Shown here in pieces: positions 16,501 to 24,442 of a stretch of DNA of 39,576 nt. The stretch spans positions 1 through 39,576 of the forward strand of contig JAFYWC010000111.1 in the NCBI GenBank assembly GCA_017546585.1, in the 5' to 3' direction. The notes below the pieces were generated by a model. The model did no database searches. It saw only the letters and a program-made list of their open reading frames with translations, and was not told the origin of the DNA. Every line of letters starts with the position of its first letter. Position 1 is the stretch's first letter. Made by a program: the position numbers and the translations under genes. This DNA is from Bacteroidales bacterium. GTDB taxonomy: Bacteria; Bacteroidota; Bacteroidia; Bacteroidales; UBA932.

Positions 16501-16532
16501 CCCGTCCCAGAAGGGACGGGTCGGCAAGCCGA
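16501..16532 (-). other. Two adjacent GC-rich hairpins inside the operon
   Basis: CCCGTCCC (16501-16508) pairs with GGGACGGG (16513-16520) around AGAA, directly followed by TCGGC/GCCGA (16521-16532) with a 2-nt loop. Both arms are perfect. They lie in the 85-bp gap between the isomerase-like and PMI-like genes. On the transcribed minus strand A's, not U's, follow, so this is not a standard terminator. An RNA-processing or stability role separating the two genes' expression is possible. Confidence 0.6.
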
Positions 16533-16544
16533 CTTGTTATACTA

Positions 16545-18008
16545 TTATTTAATACTATAGAATTCAAATCCCATGATCTCGGCGAAGTCAGCGAGTTCTT
16601 TGCGCCAGTCGCCGTCCACGATGGCGTAGTGCTGGGTCGCTCCGATGCGGAGCACCTGCTCCCAAAGCTCCTTCACAGGCACAACCGGCTTGAAGATGCC
16701 GTGGCTGTATGTCGCGAGGAGGTGCTTCTTTGCGCTCTGTGGAGTGTCGTTTTCAGAGAGGCTCTCTGCGAGGAATGTGATGAGCTTGTACTTGCCGTTC
16801 TCCTCATAGAGACCTGCCACTGTCTTCATACCAGGGCTGAAACGGTACCAGGCGAATGGTGCACCTGCATATTTCCAGTGTGTCTTTGCGAAGCGCACGT
16901 CGCGTGAAATGATCACGTTCTTCTGCCACTCAGGGTCGTTGTGGTCGTTAGGACCTGCGTGACCGCCTGCGAATGTGCCGAAATCGTCCTCGATGTGGAA
17001 CGGCTCCACGAAATTCACGTTCTTTCCGGTCATAAGCTTGAGCACATATGTGATGACGCCCGCTCCTATGTCGGCCTCAGGCACGAGCACGCTCACATTC
17101 TCGTTGAACCACTGAGGGTAGAAGCCTGCACGGCATCCCGATGTCTTGAATGTGGCCTGGTCGATGTCGTTGTATACGTAGCAGTCGATATCGTTCTTCT
17201 CAGCGAGCTTCTTGATGCCGAGGGTAGCCTTTACGCAGCCGATGAACTTGTCATATTCAACGTCGCTCATCATCTCGTACTTCTGTGTGAGCTCGTCGGC
17301 GTATGCCTTCACCTCCTCGTCTGTGAGGTTTTCGAGTTCGATGCCGTAGTCGCTGTATGGGAGGTAGTGGATCTCCGGGCCGATCTTGGTGAATAGGTCG
17401 TAGTTGTCGATGTAGGTGCTCCACATAGCCTCGTTCATATTGGCCATAAGACCTACGTTGGAGTGGCGGAGGATAGCTCTTGCCTTGGCTGCATTCGCAT
17501 AGACGCGAAGCTTCTCTGTCACCTCCTCGCGTGTTCCCATAATGGTCTTCACGTTCTGGCGTGGCACTCTCTTGACGCTTCCTGAAGCCTCGAGCGAGCC
17601 TACGAGCGTACCAGCGCAGAGATAATCCACGAAATCGTCCTCGTCGAGGGTGGTCTCGAAGGTCATCTTTGGCTTGGCCACATTGCAGAAGATGATAGGG
17701 ATGTTAGGGCAGTCGCGGAGGAAACGGATCCACGCGAAGTCCTCGCTCCACGAAAGGAACTCTGCATAGATGAAGTCCACCTTCTCTGCATAGAAGAGGT
17801 CCATCGCCTTCTGTGCATCCTCTCTTTCGTAGGTGATGCCTGGATACACGACGTCAAGGAAGTCCATCGTTGCGAGGATTTCCTTGACTGCCTTTTCTTT
17901 TCTTTCACCGTAGGTTCCGCGCTGCGGGCCTGACAGGTTCTTGAATCTTGGGGAAGCGATCAGCAGCACGCCTGCCTTCGGCTTCCTAGCTTTTAATTCA
18001 GCTTTCAT
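16545..18008 (-). CDS. L-fucose/L-arabinose isomerase-family protein
   Basis: The protein has 487 residues, with no signal peptide, so it is cytoplasmic. The N-terminal Rossmann-like part (about 10-180: KAGVLLIASPRF, VDFIYAEFLSW, IPIIFCNVAKP) and the C-terminal isomerase part match the sugar-isomerase superfamily of FucI and AraA. E311 in VLVPEADIGAGVITYVL is the expected position of a metal-binding catalytic Glu, and the later EPFHIEDDFGTFAGGHAG also fits. It would convert an aldose to a ketose. A match to L-arabinose or L-fucose is not certain, because family members with other substrates exist. Placed between the transporter and the PMI-like gene, it supplies the first intracellular step. 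The only CATG found in this window lies near its 3' end (16572-16575). Confidence 0.8.
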   Translation of the reverse strand: MKAELKARKPKAGVLLIASPRFKNLSGPQRGTYGERKEKAVKEILATMDFLDVVYPGITYEREDAQKAMDLFYAEKVDFIYAEFLSWSEDFAWIRFLRDCPNIPIIFCNVAKPKMTFETTLDEDDFVDYLCAGTLVGSLEASGSVKRVPRQNVKTIMGTREEVTEKLRVYANAAKARAILRHSNVGLMANMNEAMWSTYIDNYDLFTKIGPEIHYLPYSDYGIELENLTDEEVKAYADELTQKYEMMSDVEYDKFIGCVKATLGIKKLAEKNDIDCYVYNDIDQATFKTSGCRAGFYPQWFNENVSVLVPEADIGAGVITYVLKLMTGKNVNFVEPFHIEDDFGTFAGGHAGPNDHNDPEWQKNVIISRDVRFAKTHWKYAGAPFAWYRFSPGMKTVAGLYEENGKYKLITFLAESLSENDTPQSAKKHLLATYSHGIFKPVVPVKELWEQVLRIGATQHYAIVDGDWRKELADFAEIMGFEFYSIK

Positions 18009-18086
18009 ATCTAGTATGTTGATTTATCGTTCGGATGGTATCGTAGGTCAGTGGTTATCGTAATGTTTTACCCGGCTGAATTTTGT

Positions 18087-19388
18087 CTACGTTGGTTTAT
18101 TGATCTTGTCGTAGTCTTTCTGGTAGTGGGTGCGGCTGACGATGAGCATAAGGGCTCCGCAGACGATCCATACCGCTCCAAGTACAGGGAATGTAGCCGA
18201 AAGGCTTCCCATACTGTCCTTCATCGCTCCGAGGATCACCGGTGCAAGGGCGCCGACAGCAAAACCGGTAGTGATGAGTGCGCTCGAGCAGGATGCGTGG
18301 AGGTGTGACGGTGTCACGTCATACAGTACTGTATAGATGTTCGCATCGAAGAACGCTCTGAAGAATCCCCATCCGGCGAAGCAGAGGTAGATGCCCCACA
18401 AAGCCATATCGGCTCCCACGAAGAAGAGGAATGCGGCTCCGAGGATGAGGCCGATGCCCTGGATGACCATACGGACCTTGCGGTCGCGTACTGCGATCTT
18501 GTCTGAGAGCGTGCCGGCGAGGAGAACTCCCGCGAACGCTGCAAGATAAGTCCAGAACATTGAGTTGAATCCTGCTGCTGCCTGAGTCTGGCCGAACTCT
18601 TCCTGGAGGAAGGCCGGAACCCAGGTCATATATCCTGTGATCACGAAGATGAATCCGCTGAAGCCGATGGTGAGAACGAGTGCTGTAGGAGTGGTGAACA
18701 CTGTCTTGAATCCGTCGAAGATTCCCGGCTTCTTCACATCATTGCCAGCTGTTTTCACGTCATTGTCGACACTTTTCACGTCATTGCGAGGAGCGTCAGC
18801 GACGTGGCAATCTGCGTCCTTCTTGTCCTTGAGGCGGAGCGCCATAACGATACCCCATACGATACCTGCTGCACCGAAGATGATGAACGAGTACTGCCAG
18901 CCGAGTTTGTCGGCGATGTAGCCGGCGAGCCAGCCCGCGAGAATCACACCCACATAGTATGAAGTCTGGTGGATCGACATCGCACGCGCTCTGGTGTCAG
19001 TGTGGTACTGTCCGAGAAGCGAGTAGTTGGCCGGACCGAAGAAGGCCTCTCCGCCGCCTGTCGCAACGCTTCGCATAAGGATGAGCATCACAACTCCGCT
19101 GGCCAGACCGGTGAACATCGTAGCCACACTCCAGAAGAGGATGGCGATGGTGGTCACCCACTTGCGGCTGAGACGGTCGCCTGCCATACCTCCGAGCGGA
19201 ACCATACACGCATAGCAGAGGTTGAAGATGGTTGCGATCAGACCCACCGAGGTGTCTGTAAGGTTGAGGGCATCGCGGATTGCAGGGAGCACGGTGTTGA
19301 ACACCTGACGGTCTGCCTGGTTGAGCAGATATGCCATCCAGAGAAGCGCCAGAACCTCCCATTTGTAATGCTTGTGAGTGCCTTTCAT
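18087..19388 (-). CDS. MFS sugar/anion transporter, first gene of the operon
   Basis: The protein has 433 residues with twelve hydrophobic segments in two groups of six. It carries the MFS motif-A-like GGMAGDRLSRKWV after TM2 and an R/G-rich second copy (AGTLSDKIAVRDRKVRM). No signal peptide cleavage is expected. It would move released mono- or disaccharide, possibly a sugar acid, from periplasm to cytoplasm. The central cytoplasmic loop between TM6 and TM7 contains a 27-residue stretch encoded by a REP-like element with three NDVK repeats (18733-18813), inserted in frame. The gene starts 47 bp from the promoter at 19435-19442. Confidence 0.88.
   Translation of the reverse strand: MKGTHKHYKWEVLALLWMAYLLNQADRQVFNTVLPAIRDALNLTDTSVGLIATIFNLCYACMVPLGGMAGDRLSRKWVTTIAILFWSVATMFTGLASGVVMLILMRSVATGGGEAFFGPANYSLLGQYHTDTRARAMSIHQTSYYVGVILAGWLAGYIADKLGWQYSFIIFGAAGIVWGIVMALRLKDKKDADCHVADAPRNDVKSVDNDVKTAGNDVKKPGIFDGFKTVFTTPTALVLTIGFSGFIFVITGYMTWVPAFLQEEFGQTQAAAGFNSMFWTYLAAFAGVLLAGTLSDKIAVRDRKVRMVIQGIGLILGAAFLFFVGADMALWGIYLCFAGWGFFRAFFDANIYTVLYDVTPSHLHASCSSALITTGFAVGALAPVILGAMKDSMGSLSATFPVLGAVWIVCGALMLIVSRTHYQKDYDKINKPT
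18733..18813 (+). repeat. GTCATT-type REP-like element with 21-bp tandem copies, inside a coding gene
   Basis: TTCACRTCATTG recurs at 18733, 18754 and 18775, exactly 21 bp apart. The last copy runs into a full palindromic element at 18780-18813 (begins GTCATTGCGAGGAGC, ends GTGGCAATCT). GTCATTGCGAGGAGC resembles a repeat seen in many bacterial genomes. Both the period (21 = 7 codons) and the total length (81 = 27 codons) are multiples of three, so the MFS frame stays open. The stretch adds CHVADAPRNDVK and further NDVK units to the loop. Confidence 0.85.
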
Positions 19389-19434
19389 AGTGCTGAAAAT
19401 GTGCTTTTTAAATTATGTGTGGTGTAGTGTGGTG

Positions 19435-19464
19435 CAAAAGTACGCAAATTCTTGCAATTTCCAA
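19435..19464 (-). promoter_or_regulatory. Bacteroidota-type promoter of the ten-gene operon
   Basis: On the minus strand TTG (19464-19462) is followed by a 19-bp spacer and TACTTTTG (19442-19435), matching the TTG-N19-21-TAnnTTTG consensus of the primary Bacteroides sigma factor. Transcription would begin near 19428, leaving a leader of about 40 nt before the MFS gene. It overlaps the divergent promoter by about 13 bp. Confidence 0.7.
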
Positions 19465-19483
19465 GACAATTTTATTATTTTTG
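19452..19483 (+). promoter_or_regulatory. Bacteroidota-type promoter of the divergent glycosidase operon
   Basis: TTG at 19452-19454, a 21-bp spacer and TATTTTTG at 19476-19483 fit the -33/-7 consensus. The start site would fall near 19490, about 26 nt before the ATG at 19516. The promoter is interleaved with the minus-strand promoter, so one regulator bound here could control both arms of the locus. Confidence 0.65.
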
Positions 19484-19515
19484 CACCCTGACGAAACATT
19501 AAGAAGCAATAAATT

Positions 19516-21147
19516 ATGAACAGAATTATGAATATCCTTCTTGTGATGGTTGCCTTTGCTGCAGTGTCCTGCCAGAAGCCTGCTGTCGAGCAGGCGGCTC
19601 TCGCCGATCCTTCGGATCTCAAGGTAGAGCAGGTTGACGAGGAGACAGTGGTCCTCAGATGGACAGACAATGCATCAGGCGAGGTCGGATACAGAGTGTT
19701 TCTTCGCGGAGAAGGGGATTCATACAGCGTGGATCCGCTTGAGACAATCGCTGCCGATGCTGTTGAGCACACCTTCGGCGGCCTTACTGCCGGAGTGGAG
19801 TATGACTTTGGTGTTCAGGCAGTTGCAGCGGAACTTAGATATCACTCCAAGGTAGTGTATTACAACAACTTTGTGATCCCGGTTCCAGAGGAGCCGGAGG
19901 TTCCGGTAGATCCTGTAGACCCTGAAGTGGACCCTCAGGTCGTTCCTTCTGTGACAAAGGTGAAGGCTTCCTATGCTTATATCGCGGTTTCGTACAAGGT
20001 GGCGAAGATCAACGGCTCCAACCCTGAGCACGGCGTTTGCTTCAGTGCTTCAGGTGTGCCTACAGTTGACGACATCAAGTCGTATGGTCCTGAGATCAAG
20101 GCGAATACAGAGATTCTTCAGGTGGTGCCTAACGCATACCTTGAGGATGGCGTGGAATACCAGATGTGTGTGTATATAAAGGACGGCAGTGACTACAGAT
20201 ACAGTGAGCCGCAGACCGTCAAGCTTGAGGCTCAGCCTGCTGCGGTCGAACTCAAATGGGAAAAGCAGACATATGCGGGACTTCCTGCCGATGTAGAGGT
20301 CTATAAGACTACATCCAAACTCAACGACCGCAACTTCAACGCCTGGTATGCGATCGCAGATCCTTCAAAGGTGGATTTCAGGGTGCTTTATCCTGAGACA
20401 GTGGGCACAAAGAAGACCGTCGCCTCGCAGGCGGAGGCTGCCGGCGACTGCCTTGCGCTCATCAACGGAGCCATCTATGGAAACTATAACATCGGTGTCA
20501 TCATAACTGAGGGCAAGATGACCCAGCAGTGGCACGGAGAGATCGAGGGCTGCTATTGGGCTACAAACAGTCAGCTGTATCAGCTCACCCGCCCTATCAT
20601 CGGAGTGGACAAGGACGGAAAGGCAGGCGCATATTGGGTGGGAGTGCCTCAGCAGGGTACATTCTACTATTATGACAGACCTCAGCCTAACGTAGTCGGC
20701 CAGGCTAAGTATGGCAAGGTTACATCGACTTCGCCGGTACCTGCAGTAAGTTGGGAGCCATATTATGCGATCAGCTGTGGCCCTATGGTGCTTTATGACG
20801 GTCTCGTATGTGCGGATAATTCAATGGTGGACGACACTCATTATTATACCAATTTCGAGTGCTGGGACGAGTCGGGTGTGTATTCTGCTCATCCTGACAG
20901 AACAGCTGTGGGCGTGACTGCAGACGGCAAGATCGTGCTCTTCATCTGCGACGGCCGCATCGATGCAAGCCAGGGTGCGTACATCAAGGAGCTCGGACCG
21001 ATTATGAAGAGCATCGGATGTGTTCACGCAATGAACCTCGACGGCGGCGGATCCACAGGTATGTGGCTCAGCGGCGCGGGAATGATCAACTACAAAGACA
21101 GCAGCTGGAGAGCTGTGAAATCTACCCTCGGTTTCTTTACAAAATAG
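19516..21147 (+). CDS. Phosphodiester glycosidase-family (NAGPA-like) lipoprotein with FN3 domain
   Basis: The protein has 543 residues; the lipoprotein signal ends in AAVSC (Cys19). Residues 30-105 are a fibronectin-III domain (PSDLKVEQVDEETVVLRWTDNASGEVGYRVF), followed by a Pro/acidic linker (about 123-145). A second FN3-like domain (about 147-240) precedes the C-terminal catalytic domain (about 250-543). The latter has ALINGAIYG, AISCGPMVLYDG, RTAVGVTADGKIVLFICDGR and the signature M506-N-L-D509-G-G-G-S-T-G of phosphodiester glycosidases related to the mannose-6-phosphate uncovering enzyme. It would remove a sugar attached through a phosphodiester. It is first in the plus operon, 4 bp before the GH127 gene. 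It suggests the target glycan contains, or is linked by, phosphate, which is inference. Confidence 0.88.
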   Translation: MNRIMNILLVMVAFAAVSCQKPAVEQAALADPSDLKVEQVDEETVVLRWTDNASGEVGYRVFLRGEGDSYSVDPLETIAADAVEHTFGGLTAGVEYDFGVQAVAAELRYHSKVVYYNNFVIPVPEEPEVPVDPVDPEVDPQVVPSVTKVKASYAYIAVSYKVAKINGSNPEHGVCFSASGVPTVDDIKSYGPEIKANTEILQVVPNAYLEDGVEYQMCVYIKDGSDYRYSEPQTVKLEAQPAAVELKWEKQTYAGLPADVEVYKTTSKLNDRNFNAWYAIADPSKVDFRVLYPETVGTKKTVASQAEAAGDCLALINGAIYGNYNIGVIITEGKMTQQWHGEIEGCYWATNSQLYQLTRPIIGVDKDGKAGAYWVGVPQQGTFYYYDRPQPNVVGQAKYGKVTSTSPVPAVSWEPYYAISCGPMVLYDGLVCADNSMVDDTHYYTNFECWDESGVYSAHPDRTAVGVTADGKIVLFICDGRIDASQGAYIKELGPIMKSIGCVHAMNLDGGGSTGMWLSGAGMINYKDSSWRAVKSTLGFFTK

Positions 21148-21150
21148 CAT

Positions 21151-23166
21151 ATGAAAAGAATCATCATAATGACAGTCCTGGCCCTTTCGGCTTTGTCGGC
21201 TTCGGCCCGGGACTACATCTTCAACCGTGCGCCTCTTGCGCCGACTCAGTATGCGGAACTTCCTATCGGTGCCATCAAGGCCGAGGGCTGGCTCTATGAT
21301 CAGCTCGTAAGGCAGAAGGACGGAATGACCGGCCATCTGGATGAGTTGTATGCCGAGGTGGTGGGAGCCGACAACGCCTGGATAGGCGGCGAAGGCGACA
21401 CCTGGGAGCGTGGACCATATTGGCTCGACGGTCTTATGCCGCTCGCATATCTCCTTGGTGACGAGGAACTTATAAAGAAGGCTACAGTGTGGTCGGAGGC
21501 TATGCTGACAATGGTTTACGAGGACGGATATTTCGGCAACAGGATCTCCCGCAAGTACATCGAGGGATTCCAGAGAGGAAAGGCCGAGGACTGGTGGCCG
21601 AAGATGGTTGCCCTCAAGATCCTCAAGCAGTACTATATGGCGACCGGTGACCAGCGCGTCATCGATGTGATGACCGGATACTTCAGGTATCAGTTGGCTA
21701 ATCTTCCGGAGAAGCCGCTCGACCATTGGACCTTCTGGGGCGAATGGCGAGGTGGCGACAATCTTGATATGGTGTATTGGCTCTACAACATCACCGGAGA
21801 CGAGTTCCTCCTTGAACTCGGCGACCTCATCCACAGCCAGACAACTCCTTGGACAGCAATGTTCTGGGGTGAGACCAACGAGCTCCGTACCCAGAATTCT
21901 ATGCATACCGTAAACCTGGCCCACGGCTTCAAGGAACCGGTTATCTGGTGGCAGAGATCCCACGATCCTAAGGATCTCGAGGCTCCGAAGCAGGCCCTTA
22001 AGACCATACGTCATACCTTCGGTCTTCCTACCGGTCTCTGGGCCGGTGACGAGCAGGTGCATTTCGGTGACCCGACCCGTGGATCGGAACTCTGCACAGC
22101 AGTGGAGATGATGTATTCTCTCGAGGAGATGCTTCAGGCTACTGGTGATCTTCAGTGGGCTGACCACCTCGAAAGAGTGGCGTACAATGCACTTCCGACC
22201 CAGGCTACCGATGCCTATGACGGACGTCAGTATTACCAGCAGACAAATCAGATCGCCTGCTCCCGCGAGTGGAGAAACTTCGTGACTCAGCACGAGGACA
22301 ACGACAATCTCTTCGGTGTGCTCAACGGTTATCCTTGCTGTTCGTGCAATATGCACCAGGGCTGGCCGAAGTTCACCCAGAACCTCTGGTACGCCAGTGC
22401 AGACGGCGGTCTGGCGGCATTTGTATATGCTCCTTCGACTGTGAATGCAAAGGTTGCAGGCGGCGTTGAGGTGTCGTTGAAGCAGGAGACATTCTATCCT
22501 TTCGACGAGACTGTGAAGGTGACTGTGAACTTCGCTTCGAAGAAGGTGAAGAAGGCTGAGTTCCCGCTTTATTTCCGCATTCCGGAGTGGTGTGACGGTG
22601 CTTATGTCAAGGTGAACGGAGTGAATGTGAATTGCGTTTCCAGGGCTGGAGATACTGTTCGCATTTCGCGCGAATGGGCTAAGGGTGATACAGTTACGCT
22701 TACCTTCCCGATGGAGGTGCGCATCAGTCATTGGTATGACGGAGCGACTGTCGTTGAGCGTGGACCGCTTGTGTATGCGCTCAGGATGGAGGAGAAGTGG
22801 GAGAAGCACGAGTTCGAGGCTTCATATGAAGGAAAATATGGTCCTTACTACTATACCTGTATGTCTGACACTCCTTGGAACTACGGTTTCCGTCTCAAGG
22901 ATATGACTCCTGAGCTGATGGAGGAGAATTTCAAGGTTGAGGTACGTCCGGATGCGGGTGAATACCCTTGGAATCTTGAGAATGCACCGGTGAGCATCAA
23001 GGCGAAGGCCGTGGTGATCAAGCCTTGGAAGGAGTACAACGGCTCGACAGGCCAGATCGCGTACTATCGCGAGGATGGTGACGACACCGGTGAGGAAGTA
23101 TGGATCGAACTGATCCCATACGGCTGTACAACCCTCCGCATCGCCGAATTCCCGACCCGACTTTAA
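21151..23166 (+). CDS. GH127-like beta-L-arabinofuranosidase family protein (DUF1680)
   Basis: The protein has 671 residues with a cleaved signal peptide (SALSASA). The (alpha/alpha)6-barrel family hallmarks are intact: E313-L-C315-TAVE319, and C396-C397-S-C399 in YPCCSCNMHQ. These are the positions of the acid/base Glu and the zinc-coordinating, nucleophilic Cys cluster in GH127/GH146. The C-terminal beta-sandwiches (about 430-671) are complete. Members release beta-L-arabinofuranose; related members act on other branched sugars, so the substrate is not certain. The gene overlaps no neighbour and follows the NAGPA-like gene by 3 bp. A hairpin pair follows it. Confidence 0.88.
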   Translation: MKRIIIMTVLALSALSASARDYIFNRAPLAPTQYAELPIGAIKAEGWLYDQLVRQKDGMTGHLDELYAEVVGADNAWIGGEGDTWERGPYWLDGLMPLAYLLGDEELIKKATVWSEAMLTMVYEDGYFGNRISRKYIEGFQRGKAEDWWPKMVALKILKQYYMATGDQRVIDVMTGYFRYQLANLPEKPLDHWTFWGEWRGGDNLDMVYWLYNITGDEFLLELGDLIHSQTTPWTAMFWGETNELRTQNSMHTVNLAHGFKEPVIWWQRSHDPKDLEAPKQALKTIRHTFGLPTGLWAGDEQVHFGDPTRGSELCTAVEMMYSLEEMLQATGDLQWADHLERVAYNALPTQATDAYDGRQYYQQTNQIACSREWRNFVTQHEDNDNLFGVLNGYPCCSCNMHQGWPKFTQNLWYASADGGLAAFVYAPSTVNAKVAGGVEVSLKQETFYPFDETVKVTVNFASKKVKKAEFPLYFRIPEWCDGAYVKVNGVNVNCVSRAGDTVRISREWAKGDTVTLTFPMEVRISHWYDGATVVERGPLVYALRMEEKWEKHEFEASYEGKYGPYYYTCMSDTPWNYGFRLKDMTPELMEENFKVEVRPDAGEYPWNLENAPVSIKAKAVVIKPWKEYNGSTGQIAYYREDGDDTGEEVWIELIPYGCTTLRIAEFPTRL

Positions 23167-23180
23167 CCGGAATCCTTCAT

Positions 23181-23269
23181 ACTTTACGAAACCCAAGGTC
23201 GACCGTGTTTTGTAAAGTGGTGTAAAACAGACGATTACGTTATTGTAGGTGGGCGAAAATGCCCACCTA
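23181..23269 (+). repeat. Two hairpins downstream of the GH127 gene (repeat copy D / terminator)
   Basis: Hairpin 1: ACTTTAC...(23181-23194) pairs with ...GTAAAGT (23205-23218) around a loop containing GGTCGACC. Hairpin 2: TAGGTGGGC (23246-23254) and GCCCACCTA (23261-23269) are perfect around GAAAAT. The second has the same design (pyrimidine/purine stem, A-rich loop, following GTGCTGATA) as the other copies of the family, but lacks the GTGTGGC head. It likely also ends the first two-gene transcript. Confidence 0.55.
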
Positions 23270-23315
23270 TGTGCTGATAAAACCTTGATAGTTAATAATA
23301 TACAAAACACGCAAA

Positions 23316-24206
23316 ATGTTTTCGATAGCCAATGATACACTGAAAATCACCCTTCATAATCCCGATGGGGAGAAGGGTTATTATCGTGGCACCCGTTTCG
23401 ATTGGGCGGGTGTGTTTGAAAGTATCGAGTACAGAGGCTGCAATTATGCGGAACCGTGGTTCGAGAACTATTCTCCGGTGATGCACGACGCGGTCTGCGG
23501 ACCGGCGGAGGAGTTCGGCCCGATAGGGCTCGACGAAGCCGTGGAAGCAGGTGCACCTTTCTTGAAGATCGGTGTCGGAATACTGGAGCGTATGGAAGGG
23601 GAGTATGACAGATTCAAGCTGCACAATATCCTTGACGGAGGCCGCAGAACTGTCTGTGTGACTGAAAACTCCGTGGTGTTCGGACATTTCATCGACTCTG
23701 AAACAGGCTATGGCTATGAATACATCAAGGAGATTTCTCTCACTGGTCCGAATGCTTTCCGCATCGGTCACAGACTTAAGAACACCGGCAGAAAGCCTCT
23801 CGCCGGCAACGTATACAATCATAATTTCTTCACGCTCGGTCTGATGGCCACAGGGGAATCCCGTCAGCTGGATTTTCCGTTCACACCCGAAGGTGACTGG
23901 CGTGCTGAATATTCCGAAGTGGGATTCAAGGAAAACGGAATCCGTTTCACCCGCACCCTCCAGAAAGGGGAGTCGGTCTTCACCGGCAATCTCCACGCGG
24001 CAGGATGTGGATTGAACGGTAGTCCTTATGGTTTGGAACTCAGGGAGTTGCAGAACGGTCGTGCAGTGAGCGTCAGATGCGACGAACCTATGACAAAGGC
24101 TGTATTCTGGTCCAACTACCGCATCGCCTGCATCGAGCCGTACATCGACTTTGCCGTCGCTCCAGGCGAAACCTTCGACTTCGCCATCGACTATGCTCTG
24201 TCTTAG
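23316..24206 (+). CDS. Galactose-mutarotase-fold (aldose-1-epimerase-like) protein
   Basis: The protein has 296 residues, with no signal peptide, so it is probably cytoplasmic. The beta-rich pattern, an N-terminal LKITLHNPDG..GYYRGTRFDWAG stretch, a central YNHNFFTLG with candidate catalytic His, and a C-terminal CIEPYIDF with candidate Glu fit the mutarotase-like superfamily, but I cannot name a subfamily. It could equilibrate anomers of a sugar released by the neighbouring enzymes. The stop codon (TAG 24204-24206) lies inside a palindromic REP-like element (24205-24232), so the natural C-terminus may have been altered by that insertion. Confidence 0.6.
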   Translation: MFSIANDTLKITLHNPDGEKGYYRGTRFDWAGVFESIEYRGCNYAEPWFENYSPVMHDAVCGPAEEFGPIGLDEAVEAGAPFLKIGVGILERMEGEYDRFKLHNILDGGRRTVCVTENSVVFGHFIDSETGYGYEYIKEISLTGPNAFRIGHRLKNTGRKPLAGNVYNHNFFTLGLMATGESRQLDFPFTPEGDWRAEYSEVGFKENGIRFTRTLQKGESVFTGNLHAAGCGLNGSPYGLELRELQNGRAVSVRCDEPMTKAVFWSNYRIACIEPYIDFAVAPGETFDFAIDYALS

Positions 24207-24395
24207 ATATCTCGACTTCGCTCGATATGACATTCACACTGTCATCTGGACTGACAGTTGACTTTTCGCTGTCATTTGACTGATGGTAGACTTTTGGATT
24301 GTCATTTGACTGATGGTAAACTTTTGGATTGTCATTTGACTGATGGTAGACTTTTGGATTGTCATTTCGACTGAGCGTAGCGAATGGAGAAATCT
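24205..24395 (+). repeat. REP-like elements in inverted pair enclosing four 30-bp tandem repeats
   Basis: A first palindromic element in minus orientation (24205-24232; minus reading starts TGTCATATCGAGCG) is followed by four 30-bp units at 24241, 24271, 24301 and 24331. The first unit is degenerate; the last three differ by at most one base. A second full element follows in plus orientation (24361-24395, starting GTCATTTCGACTGAGCG, ending GGAGAAATCT). Every 30-bp unit begins with GTCAT, the same end as the element. The array fills most of the gap before the GH3 gene. Confidence 0.85.
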
Positions 24396-24400
24396 TTTAG

Positions 24401-24408
24401 TATATTTG
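24401..24408 (+). promoter_or_regulatory. Candidate -7 element of the GH3 operon
   Basis: TATATTTG matches TAnnTTTG, six bases after the end of a REP-like element. A start near 24415 would give a leader of about 28 nt. No TTG lies at the expected -33 position, which falls inside the REP-like sequence, so the promoter may be weak or activator-dependent. Confidence 0.5.
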
Positions 24409-24442
24409 CACGATTGACCGAATAATCAATAACACTTCCGAT

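Noticed and set aside
20821-22809. 662-codon open frame on the minus strand opposite the GH127 and NAGPA-like genes
   Set aside because: It spans two well-supported plus-strand genes and gives a His/Leu-rich product without recognisable motifs.
23292-24233. 313-codon minus-strand frame opposite the mutarotase-like gene
   Set aside because: The plus-strand product has a better beta-sandwich pattern and candidate catalytic His and Glu, and it lies in the direction of the operon. The minus frame reads as a shadow.
24241-24360. Four regular 30-bp repeats resembling a short CRISPR array
   Set aside because: The units are directly contiguous with no spacers, no cas genes are nearby, and the units share their start with the adjacent REP-like element.
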